The notes below the pieces were generated by a model. That model did no database searches, was not told the origin of the DNA, and worked only from the letters and a program-made list of their open reading frames with translations. Shown here piece by piece: positions 39,858-48,513 of a stretch of 64,000 bases of DNA. The position numbers and the translations under genes were made by a program. Source of the stretch: JAWKTV01 sp041398905 (GTDB lineage Bacteria; Planctomycetota; Planctomycetia; Planctomycetales; Planctomycetaceae); the NCBI GenBank assembly GCA_041398905.1, contig JAWKTV010000010.1:62001-126000 (forward strand). Reading direction: 5' to 3'. Positions within the stretch are counted from its first letter, which is position 1. Every line of letters begins with the position of its first letter.

Positions 39858-42360
39858 GTGAACAGCAACCTGTCGATCCTCGTGTGTGCGGCAATCATCA
39901 TGCTGGCGACAGCGGCCCCGCCGCTCTGGGCGGCCGAACCGACGACCGCGTCGAACCCGGCGTTCACCGAAGCGGCACAATCGCTCTCCGCACGGTACGC
40001 GGATCGGCTCACGAAGCTGCGTACCCAACTGGCCGCGAAGGTTCCGCCGCGCGATCAGGCCCAGGGCGAAGCGCTGGATCGGTTCCTGAGCAGCGACGCG
40101 ATGGACGCGCAGTTTGCGGAGTGCGTCGTGTTGCTTGAAGCCAACCCGCAAGGTCTGGCCGCGTTCGCACAGCAAAGCCCCGAGCATGCGGCGTTGATCG
40201 AGAAGCTGCTTTCCGACGTCGACCTGATGAAGCAGATGCTGTTGGCCGATGGCGCCCGCGGTGCGCGTACGGCCGCGCGATCAGCATCTACAACGACATC
40301 CAGCAGGCGAGCAACCGGGCCAGCCAGGGCGTTCTGCAGCGACTGGCCTTGGCCATCGCGTTGGAGCATGCGGTGCCAGTTCCTCAAAGCAACCCGATCG
40401 CCGCGACCGATGCGCCGGCCACCGTGGACCCATTGCACCGCTACTTGCACTTCGAGAAGGCCTACTTGGCCGGCGAACTGGACCCGGCGTTCGATCGCCT
40501 CAGCACCTGGGATCTCCGCATGGTGGTCAACGGGGACGAGCCGGACGAGGTCCTGGCCTGGGGCCGCGAGATGCTGCGGAACTACCGTCCCGACCACATC
40601 CTGGACGCGAATGACGGCTGGCGCTACGTGGGGATCGTGACGAGCGATGTCAAGTACGGATCGGGCGACGTCAAGCACGACCGGCCCGAGTTACAGCAGT
40701 ACCAAAACATTCTGATGAACGGCGGAGTGTGCGGCCGACGGGCATTCTTCGGCCGCTTCATTCTCCGCGCTTCGGGGTACCGACAGTCGCACGCCCCAGC
40801 CGTGGTCATGCCGCTTTGGCGCACTGCACGGCCGAAGGCTGGATCGTCAACCTCGGTGGCGGCTGGGGAGCTGGCTGGGCCAGTGGACCGTACGACGTCG
40901 GAGGTGGAGGACGTCGACCGGACCGCGACTTCCTGGCGATTACGCAAGCCCGCGCCAACCCGCAATCCTACCTGAGGGTCAAGCGCGCCCAATGGGCGGG
41001 CGACGTGCTGGGAGAAAAACGCACCTTTGGAGAGAGTGAAGGCAACCCCGAATTCTGGAACGGCGTGGCGCTGACGACGCAGCGGGCCATCATCGAGAGT
41101 TCCAAGGCCGTCACGCTCGACGCTCTGGGGGCGGACCTGGGCGAGGCCAACGAACCGACTGTGGCCGTGGCTGTCCGCGCCTCGCCAGTCACCGCGGCGG
41201 ACCGGCAGATCACAATCGGCCCCGATGGAACGATTGCAATACCGGCCGCCGCCTACACCAAGCCGCAGGGGAACACACGCGAGATCGTCGCCATGCGCAG
41301 CTTCGGCGGGGGCCAGCAGGTCTTTCTGCCCCGCTTCTTCCCCGAAGGCCAAACGATTCTTCGCGGCGGCACGTGGAAGAACGACGCGAACACCAGCACC
41401 TCCGGCAGCCGCCTGCTGAGTGGAGGGTATGGCAAGTATGAGAACTGGGGACTCCGGGCGGCAATGACGCCCACCAGCGGCGAGGCCCAGCGCGAGCTGA
41501 CGCTCGATCTCGGTAACGGTGTCAAAATGGAGCTGGTCTACATCAAGCCAGGCACATTCGTCATGGGTGGGGAAAGCACCACCGATGGCCGTTTCGAGTG
41601 CGTCGAAGTCCCCAAGCACGAAGTCACCCTGACGAGCGGCTTCTATCTGGGCAAGTACGAAGTGACGCAGGCCCAATACGAGGCCATCATGGGTTCGAAT
41701 CCGAGCAGGTCCACCAAGGCGCCAGACTGCCCGGTTGACAATGTCGGCGAGGAAGACGCGCGGACCTTCTGTGACAAGCTCGCCGAGCTGACCGGACGGG
41801 ATACGCGACTCCCCACCGAGGCGGAATGGGAGTACGCCAGCCGCGCGGGCACAAGCACAAAATGGTTCTTCGGAGACGACGCTGAACAGCTCGGCGAATA
41901 CGCCTGGTTCGCGGACAATGCTGGCCGCAAGTCGCACCCCGTGGGCCAGAAGAAGCCGAATCCCTGGGGCCTCTATGACATCTACGGCAATGTCTGCGAG
42001 CGGATTTCGGACAAGTACTCCCGCAATTATTACTCGATTAGCCCCAAGCTGGACCCGACGGGACCGAGCCCGGGAGAGAAGTCGCGGTTCGAGTACACGA
42101 TCTCCGTCCCACGCGCAGGCAAGTACACCCTGCGGGCGTTGGTCGTCACGGCGAACTACGACCAGCGACTGAACGTCTCCGCGAACGACGGCGGCAGCAG
42201 TCAGGTGATGGTAATGCCGTTCACTCTGGGCGCCTGGCAGGATTCACAGCCCGTGACACTGACCCTCGTCGAGGGCGAGAACAAGCTCCAATTCTGGCGC
42301 GACCAACCGCCGCAGTACGGACTGGCCATCAAGAATCTCACACTCACACCCATGAAGTAA
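39858..42360 (+). CDS. Exported transglutaminase-like / FGE-sulfatase-like fusion protein (two frameshifts)
   Basis: The likely start is GTG 39858 with AAGGA upstream and a signal peptide (LSILVCAAIIMLATAAPPLWAAE). Near 40250-40268 the frame moves to YGRAISIYNDIQQASNRA, and near 40775 it moves again to FGVPTVARPSRGHAALAHC, then stays open to 42360. The middle resembles a transglutaminase-like core: NGGVCGRRAFFGRF holds the candidate Cys and RGHAALAH the His. Next comes a formylglycine-generating-enzyme-like domain (MELVYIKPGTFVMGG, HEVTLTSGFYLGKYEVTQAQ, RLPTEAEWEYASRAGT, PNPWGLYDIYGNVCERISD). It stops short of the usual ending and lacks the family's catalytic cysteine pair. The C-terminus is a beta-sandwich like a carbohydrate-binding module. 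The activity is unknown. Confidence 0.65.
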
Positions 42361-42557
42361 CGGCCATTGGACGTTGCAGGAGTGCCGGCGCGGACGAGAT
42401 CGTGCGCAGCAGCCAGGTTCACTCACGCCGTGGGCGCCGGACTGCGGGTCGGGGTCAACATTGGTGTCTTGGCCGCGATCCGTTCGTCAGCGGTGACGGG
42501 CGCCGCGAGCAGCGACAGCCGGTTAAGCCCGATCCGGCGCGTCACTTCCCGAGCCAG

Positions 42558-42966
42558 TTCGAGAAGAAGGACCTGGCTCGCACCTACGTCTTGGTCGAAG
42601 AGGGTCAGGACGTCGTGAGGGGCTACTATGCCCTGTCCAATCACACGGTCATCGACGACGCTCTGCCTGAAGATCAGGTGAAGGGACTGCCCCGGATCGA
42701 CATGCCGGTGGTATCGATAGGACGACTGGCAATCGACCTGACCTTGCAGGGAAAGGGGCTGGGAGAGTTCCTCCTGATTGATGCTCTCCGTCGAGCCCAG
42801 TACCTCGCCAGCAAGATCGGAATCCGGGCGGTCGAAGTCGAAGTAATCAACGACACCGCCCCGGAAGTTCTACGAGAGGTACGGGTTCCTTGTGCTGCAG
42901 GACAACCCCCATCACCTGTTTCTGCCCATGCAGGTGATCCGCAAACTGAAGCTGCCGCCGCTGTAG
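42558..42966 (+). pseudogene. TacT-like GNAT acetyltransferase, 5'-truncated and frameshifted
   Basis: From FEKKDLARTYVLVEEGQ the sequence follows GNAT toxins of the TacT/AtaT type: GYYALSNHTVIDDALPED, then VSIGRLAIDLTLQGKGLGEF with the acetyl-CoA loop QGKGLGE. At the CCCC run 42859-42862 one extra C shifts the frame; removing it gives RKFYERYGFLVLQDNPHHLF and a TAG at 42964. The usual 30-40 N-terminal residues are missing: the 200 bp upstream are open but not similar. No DUF1778/RHH antitoxin gene, the normal partner, is visible upstream. Known members acetylate charged tRNAs. I regard this as a relic. Confidence 0.7.
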
Positions 42967-43003
42967 CTCGCCGGTGACATCTCCCTCATTCTGACCTCTA
43001 CCG

Positions 43004-43273
43004 ATGGAGGCTGGGATCATCGTCGAACCCGCCGACGAACGAACCGGACGACCAATCAAGTGCGCCTCAGCCCACGACCTGAGGCGTTCCTGCGGCGAGC
43101 GGCTGAGGGACGCTGGCGTTCCCCCTCCGGTCATCTGCCGAGTGATGCGACACTCGTCCTGGGAAACGACCCGAAAGCACTACGCACCCGGCGACATCCA
43201 ACGCGATGCCGAGGTCCTGAGGTCGACGCTCATGATGGACCAAGAGATCGACCCGGATGAGGCCTCAGAGTGA
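43004..43273 (+). pseudogene. C-terminal fragment of a tyrosine recombinase/phage integrase
   Basis: Only the last 89 codons remain. They contain the box II motif SAHDLRRSCGERL (HxxR) and RVMRHSSWETTRKHYAPGD with the second His/Trp position and the catalytic Tyr. The N-terminal and core-binding domains and the first catalytic Arg are absent. The wording around the motif is typical of planctomycete integrases. It follows the GNAT relic directly on the same strand, so both are probably remains of one mobile element. No tRNA or direct repeat marking an attachment site was found nearby. Confidence 0.75.
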
Positions 43274-43279
43274 ACTGTA

Positions 43280-43315
43280 CCCACCTGTACCCATAAAAAA
43301 GTGGGTACAGGTGGG
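43280..43315. terminator. 14-bp perfect inverted repeat between convergent genes, likely terminator
   Basis: CCCACCTGTACCCA (43280-43293) pairs exactly with TGGGTACAGGTGGG (43302-43315) over an 8-nt A-rich loop. It starts six bases after the integrase-fragment stop and lies 90 bp from the stop of the leftward Gfo/Idh/MocA operon. There is no clear T-run, but the stem is strong and placed where a bidirectional terminator is expected. It could also be a leftover end of the mobile element. Confidence 0.55.
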
Positions 43316-43405
43316 GGTGCCAGTTGATGTAAGTCATTACGCCGGAACCAACCCTTTTCGTAACAACTCTCGACGTTTTCCATATGAAAAGACCGATGAC
43401 TGACA

Positions 43406-44842
43406 TCACACCGGCGGCAGCTCGAAGCCCTTGCGGCGGGGGCGGTCGAGGTGTTGGTTGGCTTCGTTGTCGTCGACAAACTGCTCAGTGTCGGGATTCC
43501 AGCGTAGCGGGCGGTTGAGTTCGCGGGCGATGTTTGCGAGGTGGCAGATCGTGACCGTGCGATGGCCGACTTCGACCGGAGCATTGAGCTGTGTGCCGTG
43601 GCGAATCGCGTCAAGCCAGTTCTCCAGATGCGGCCGGGCGACGTGACCGCTCCCTTTCCACTTCTCGGCGACGGACGGATCGGGGCCGTTCGTCACGAGG
43701 CCGGGCGGATCGGTTTCGAAGTGGTTGCGGCGCATCTTCAAGCGGCCTTTGTCGCCGTGAAACACAATGAAGTCTGGTCCGCTCATCAAGTCGCCCGGCT
43801 GAGTGAGGCGCGAGGGAGTGAAGTGCAGTTCGACTCCGTCGGCGTAGCGCATCGTCACCGGCCAGAAACGACGGTCGGCAGCGGGGTTTGTTTGCGTCCC
43901 ACTTCCCGAAGAACCGGTGACAGGCTCCGGTGTTTTCGATTTCCAATGGGGCCAGAGTTCAGCGACAGATGGCGGTTCGATTGCTCTGACTTCGATAGGG
44001 CCGGTGTCATCTTTTCCGAGGGCGTACTGTACCATGTCGACTGAGTGTGCCCCCCAGTTCGTCATGAGGTGCCCGGAGTAGTCTCGGAACAAATCCCAGC
44101 CGCGCCACAGCAAGTCGCCGACTTTGAAGTCCTCTTTCATCCACAAGTAACGGTGATGAGGCCGCAGTGGAGCCGGACCGCAGAACAAGTCGAAGTCCAC
44201 TCCTCCGAATGCATGTTCCTCGTCGGGCGACGGCATTGCCAGCGGGCCCGGATAGTTGGGCAGATCCACATGGGTGACTTTACCCAGCCCGCCATCGCGA
44301 ATGAACTCGCAAGCGAAGCGGTTGATCTCCATCGTCCGCTGCTGGCTGCCAACCTGCAGCACGCGGCCGGTCTTCTTCACCATCTCCGCTAGCAATCGCC
44401 CTTCGCGAATCGAGACGGTCAGCGGCTTTTCGAGATAGACATCCAAACCAGCCTGCAATGCCAGCATCGCCGCGAGGGTGTGATGGTGATCCGGCGTGGC
44501 GATGATCACCGCATCGAGCTTCTCGCAGTCGAGCATGCGGCGGTAGTCCTGATAGGTCGCACACCGCGCCGCGTGGTTGTCACGAAACGACTGCAGCACC
44601 TTTGCGAAGTCCCCTTTCGGTTCGAGCGTTCCCGCCATCCGTGATGTCGCACAATCACAGATCGCTGTCACCCGGGCGGACTCTGGAAGGTTGCCGATCA
44701 GATGCTTGCCGCGCACGCCCGTGCCGATGACGCCGACACGGACAATGTTGCTGGACGGTCGTGCAGGATCTGCATGGGCAATGCCAGGCCACGCTGCTGC
44801 TACAGTTGCTACGCTCAGGAACTCTCGTCGTGACAGGCTCAT
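43406..44842 (-). CDS. Tat-exported Gfo/Idh/MocA family oxidoreductase
   Basis: ATG 44842 follows AAGGAG and overlaps the stop of the preceding isomerase gene (ATGA). The N-terminus is a twin-arginine signal (LSRREFLSVATVAAAWPGIAHA). The Rossmann domain reads RVGVIGTGVRGKHLIGNL (GxGxxG), followed by VIIATPDHHHTLAAMLALQAG and LEKPLTVSIREG with the family EKP lysine. The C-domain includes PHHRYLWMKEDFKVGDLLWRG and TNWGAHSVDMVQYALG with a His as in sugar dehydrogenases of this class. The product has 478 residues. Members oxidise a sugar hydroxyl with tightly bound NAD(P). Export by Tat with the cofactor already bound fits. The substrate is unknown. It is last in the leftward operon. Confidence 0.88.
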   Translation of the reverse strand: MSLSRREFLSVATVAAAWPGIAHADPARPSSNIVRVGVIGTGVRGKHLIGNLPESARVTAICDCATSRMAGTLEPKGDFAKVLQSFRDNHAARCATYQDYRRMLDCEKLDAVIIATPDHHHTLAAMLALQAGLDVYLEKPLTVSIREGRLLAEMVKKTGRVLQVGSQQRTMEINRFACEFIRDGGLGKVTHVDLPNYPGPLAMPSPDEEHAFGGVDFDLFCGPAPLRPHHRYLWMKEDFKVGDLLWRGWDLFRDYSGHLMTNWGAHSVDMVQYALGKDDTGPIEVRAIEPPSVAELWPHWKSKTPEPVTGSSGSGTQTNPAADRRFWPVTMRYADGVELHFTPSRLTQPGDLMSGPDFIVFHGDKGRLKMRRNHFETDPPGLVTNGPDPSVAEKWKGSGHVARPHLENWLDAIRHGTQLNAPVEVGHRTVTICHLANIARELNRPLRWNPDTEQFVDDNEANQHLDRPRRKGFELPPV

Positions 44843-45922
44843 AACGATAACTCCTTGCGAGCATATTCAAGGCTCGCGGCGACGTTGGCGTCTTCGAGTG
44901 CGACCTGCTCTTCCAGCGGCAGCTTGCTCACTTCCTGCAGGTTGCCGGACGCATGCTTGCGGACGAAATTCCGTGTTCGCACCAAATCGCGACCAGGGAC
45001 ATCCGGCATCGTCGTCCAGTAGTCTTCTGTCAGGCACGGAACCTCGAGCGCGTCGCGGGTGATCAGTTCCAACGCGAATCGAACCTGAGGTCGCACTTTG
45101 CGAATCGTTTCAACCATCCGTTTCAAGTCGAAACTCCCTTGCCCGAGCGGAATGTCGCCAAGCAGGAAACCGTCGTCATATTCCCGCAGCGCCTGGTCCT
45201 TGAGATGCACCGTGAAGGCATACGGAGCCAGCGCCTCGATCGGCTCATACGCCCCATCCAGCAGAGCAAAGCTGTTACCGGTATCGAGACACGCTCCGAT
45301 GAACTCGCAGTCGAGATGCTTGAAGAGGGCGATCCGTTCGTTGATCCGCTGGTCTTTGTGGTTTTCGACCGCCAGTCGCACGCGATGCTTCGTCACGATC
45401 GGGGCGGCGAGTTCGAGCATCCGCCGTCCATTCGCCTCGGCCTCGCGAAACTGATCAAGAGACTTGAACTGTTCGTACCGTCGCCCCGGCATAATGACCG
45501 TCCGCGCAGCCTGTGCGCCGACTTCGGCCGCAGTCCGCACTTCGGCCTCGAACCTCGCGATGTCTCCTTCCGACTTGGGCGGACTGATGATCGCGTCGAT
45601 AAACAGTTCATGCTGTTCAGCGAAATCGCGAAGCTGGCGAATCGCGTCGGCCGGCATCACGCCCAGATTCGACTGCGTCCCGCCAGCACCGAGTGATTGG
45701 CAGTGCTTGAGAAACGTCAGCGGCTCAAAAAGATCGAACGCGGCATCCCGCCGCTGCATCCATTTGCGACGAATACCGCAATTGTAGACGACCAGTCCCA
45801 GGCCAGTCTTCGACGTGGACTTGCCTTCTGAGCCGTCAAGCCGGGAGGTCACTGCGCGCGCTTGCGGCAGACAGGACGAGCCCCTGGAGAGCCGTTCGGC
45901 GGGTGATCTCTCGTTGCGTCAT
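44839..45922 (-). CDS. Exported TIM-barrel sugar isomerase/epimerase (AP-endonuclease 2 superfamily), frameshift in signal region
   Basis: The uninterrupted frame begins only at a GTG (45852), but ATG 45922, with AAGG upstream, opens a Tat signal (TQREITRRTALQGLVLSAASA). The two join if two bases are added to the GC repeat at 45853-45861. The mature part is a xylose-isomerase-like TIM barrel: GLGLVVYNCGIRRKWMQ, LAVENHKDQRINERI, CLDTGNSFALLDG, FTVHLKDQALREYDDGF and ALELITRDALEVPCL. Conserved Glu, Asp and His residues suggest a metal site. Related proteins isomerise, epimerise or cleave keto-sugars made by Gfo/Idh oxidoreductases, the gene that follows with a 4-bp overlap. The reaction itself is not determined. 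Confidence 0.8.
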
Positions 45923-45944
45923 CAATCGTCACCTTCTGATTTCA

Positions 45945-47156
45945 TCAGTCGCGGCCCACGTCTGATGTCGTGTAACCAAAGACAATGTCACGCAGGCCCT
46001 GGGCTCCGTGAACATGTTCCGTTTCTGGCTCGAAGGAGTAAACTTCGGTCCACGACTTGCCACCATCTGTGCTACGAAGAATGTTGAACCGCTGCCGGTC
46101 GATGCTGATCAGTGTCCCTTCTGGTGAGGCAACGATCTTGCCTGTGGGTATCCCTTCGGGGAGATCACGCCATGTCTTTCCATCTGCCGACGCCCGCGCT
46201 GCCTTGTTGCTGACCAGCCAGAACTCGTTGCCGACCACACTGAGGGTGGCTCGTTCGACACCCGTCGGGAACGGACCATTCCATGCGTCGCCAGCATCGG
46301 CGGACACGAAGACGTTGGCCCCCGATTTGTCGGCGATCACCACTAGTTCGCCGTTGGAAACAATCCCGCTGTAGCCATCGCACTTTGCGTTGAGCAGTTC
46401 CGGCTCCAGCCATGTCCACGTCTTGCCGAGGTCGTCGGAGGCCCACAGATTGCCGAAGACGATGTTCTCTTTCGAGCGATCATTCCCCAGAGCGAGGAAC
46501 CGTCCACTCTCGTCGCCGCAGTAGACTGGGCCGACATGATGGGTCACCAGTTTTCGGGGTCGAGGATCGTTCTTGAAGTCGTACAGTGAGAACGTCGTAA
46601 TCGTCTTTCCAAAGTCCGGCGTCGCGGCCATTTGCATGTAGCCGCCGGTGACGAACACGCCTCGGCCTCCCGCGATGCCCCAGGTTCCCGGCATGACCGT
46701 CGGATCGTTGTCGGCTTCCTTGATTCCCTTGAGCTTCGTCCTGCCATCGGTCAGGTGCCGCCAGTTTTCCCCGTCTTCCGACGCCAGCCATGTTGTCGGC
46801 CCGCCCCAGCCGATCGGCACGACGAACACACCGTTCGTGTAAGCGATCGCTTTCGTCGCCCACGGTCCGTGGTCCGATCCTGGATGACCCCAGAAGACCT
46901 GTTTCCATGTCTTCCCATCGTCGCGCGACAACAGAATCCGTCCCCCGTGTCCAACCGCGACAAACACAGGCGACTTGGGATCTGGGCGGAAATCACCGCC
47001 GAGCGGAATTTCAGCGCGGCGTTTCATCGCGGATGCCACGAATTCAGGAGGCTCGTCCGCTGCTGGTGCTGAAGTGACCCTCACCGCAAACTGTGCCAGC
47101 AGAATCAGGCACGGCATGCAGTGCCATGCGAACTGTTGAATTCGGATTGTCTGCAT
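45945..47156 (-). CDS. Exported BNR/Asp-box beta-propeller protein (sialidase-like fold)
   Basis: ATG 47156 has AGAGGAA upstream. A signal peptide is followed by a six-bladed propeller marked by Asp-boxes: SRDDGKTW, SEDGENW, SDDLGKTW, SADAGDAW and STDGGKSW. The product has 403 residues and the frame is intact. The Arg triad and Asp/Tyr of true sialidases cannot be assigned by eye, so hydrolase activity is uncertain; many planctomycete proteins of this fold only bind glycans. The isomerase gene starts 22 bp downstream, so both are in one operon with DUF1592 and DUF1552. Confidence 0.8.
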   Translation of the reverse strand: MQTIRIQQFAWHCMPCLILLAQFAVRVTSAPAADEPPEFVASAMKRRAEIPLGGDFRPDPKSPVFVAVGHGGRILLSRDDGKTWKQVFWGHPGSDHGPWATKAIAYTNGVFVVPIGWGGPTTWLASEDGENWRHLTDGRTKLKGIKEADNDPTVMPGTWGIAGGRGVFVTGGYMQMAATPDFGKTITTFSLYDFKNDPRPRKLVTHHVGPVYCGDESGRFLALGNDRSKENIVFGNLWASDDLGKTWTWLEPELLNAKCDGYSGIVSNGELVVIADKSGANVFVSADAGDAWNGPFPTGVERATLSVVGNEFWLVSNKAARASADGKTWRDLPEGIPTGKIVASPEGTLISIDRQRFNILRSTDGGKSWTEVYSFEPETEHVHGAQGLRDIVFGYTTSDVGRD

Positions 47157-47186
47157 CTGTTGTTTCCTCTGGTCCTCGATGTCCTC

Positions 47187-48490
47187 TCAGGATTCCAATC
47201 CCTGAATGCTGGTCCGGTCGTTGCTCCCAAACTGTTCGGTCTCGACGCCCATGTTGCGCGATCTGCACGAACAGGTTGCAGAACCGGCTGTTCTCCAGCC
47301 CAGAACCACCCGCGACGAGATGCTGGCCGTGTCGGAAACCACCACCAGCCAGCAGAATCGGCAGGTCGCGCCAATGATGGGCTGGCGTTGCCGAGGTTGC
47401 TGCCGATCAGCACGGTCGTGTTATCCAGCACCGGTCCGCTGGCATCGTTCGAACCTTTGAGCAGCGTCAGCAACCGGTCGATTTCCTGGAATTCAGCTTG
47501 TTCGATGATCGCCAGTTCGTCGATCTTCGCCTCGTCTTGCCCGTGATGCGACAGATCGTGCCAGCCCGTGTCGACTCCCTCGATCTTCGGGACGGGGTTG
47601 AACCCGCCTGCCGCATACGTGATGAATCGTGTGGAATCGGTCTGCAGGGCCAGCGTGATCAGGTCGTGCATCAGGCGCGTCTGGGCGATGATGTCGAAGC
47701 GGTCGGTCACGTCTCGTGGCGGAGCCATCTCGACCTGCGGCTTCGGACGGTTGACCCAGCCTTCGCGTTGCTGGATGCCCGATTCCAGTTCCCGCACCGA
47801 CGTGAAGTATTGGTCGAGTTTCTGCTGGTCACGCGGACCGAGTGTTTTACTAAAGCGATTAGCCATCGTGCCCACGGTGTCGAGGATGCTGCGGCCTCGC
47901 TTCAAATCCTGCACCTGCTGCTTGACTTCGGCGGGAGTGCCAGCCACGAACAGCTTCGCGAAGAGCGCCGCTGGCGATGACTCGCCGGGCAGTTGAATTC
48001 CGCTCGCCGTCCACGACAGCGACTTCTCGCCGCCGACACCGAGCACGAGACTCGGAAACCGTGTGTCGGGCCGCAGCTTTTCCACCAGAAACTGGTCGAA
48101 CGAAATACTGTTCTTGAACCCCGGCAGTCCCGGATACTTGGCTGCCGTGAGCCACGTCAGCGACGATGCATGCCCGTTGTTGCCGTTCTGCTCCGGATGC
48201 GACAGGCCGGAGATCACGGTGTACTCGCGGCGATGCTGGTCGATCAGCTTGAGGTACTCACTCGGTCCGTAGTCCGCTCCGGACTGTTGCGGGAAGAAGT
48301 GCGGGCCATGAAAGCCGAGGCTGTACATCATGGCGACGAACCGCTTCGGAGCAGCTGTCGCCTCGGCTGCCTGAGCCCTGGTCGCAAATGCGGGCAGCAT
48401 GGCGTCGAGCCAGGGAAGTGCCAGCGCAACGCCGCTGCCGCACAGAAACGCCCGACGCGAGACATGTTTCTTGAGTGCTGTCTGTATCAT
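47187..48490 (-). CDS. DUF1552 protein, copy B (two frameshifts near the end)
   Basis: ATG 48490 opens a Tat-type signal (VSRRAFLCGSGVALALPWLDAM). Family blocks follow: RFVAMMYSLGFHGPHFFPQ, YTVISGLSHPEQNG, LSWTASGIQLPGE, QKLDQYFTSVRELESGIQ, LALQTDSTRFITYAAGG and NTTVLIGSNLGNAS. The open frame then runs out of sense, but shifting near 47380 gives HHWRDLPILLAGGGFRHGQH, then LVAGGSGLENSRFCNLFVQI, and shifting again near 47250 gives MGVETEQFGSNDRTSIQGLE and a TGA at 47187-47189, the normal DUF1552 ending. Function unknown; exported with its DUF1592 partner, whose stop lies 23 bp upstream. Confidence 0.82.
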
Positions 48491-48513
48491 GATTCAGTTC
48501 CTCAGATTGATTT

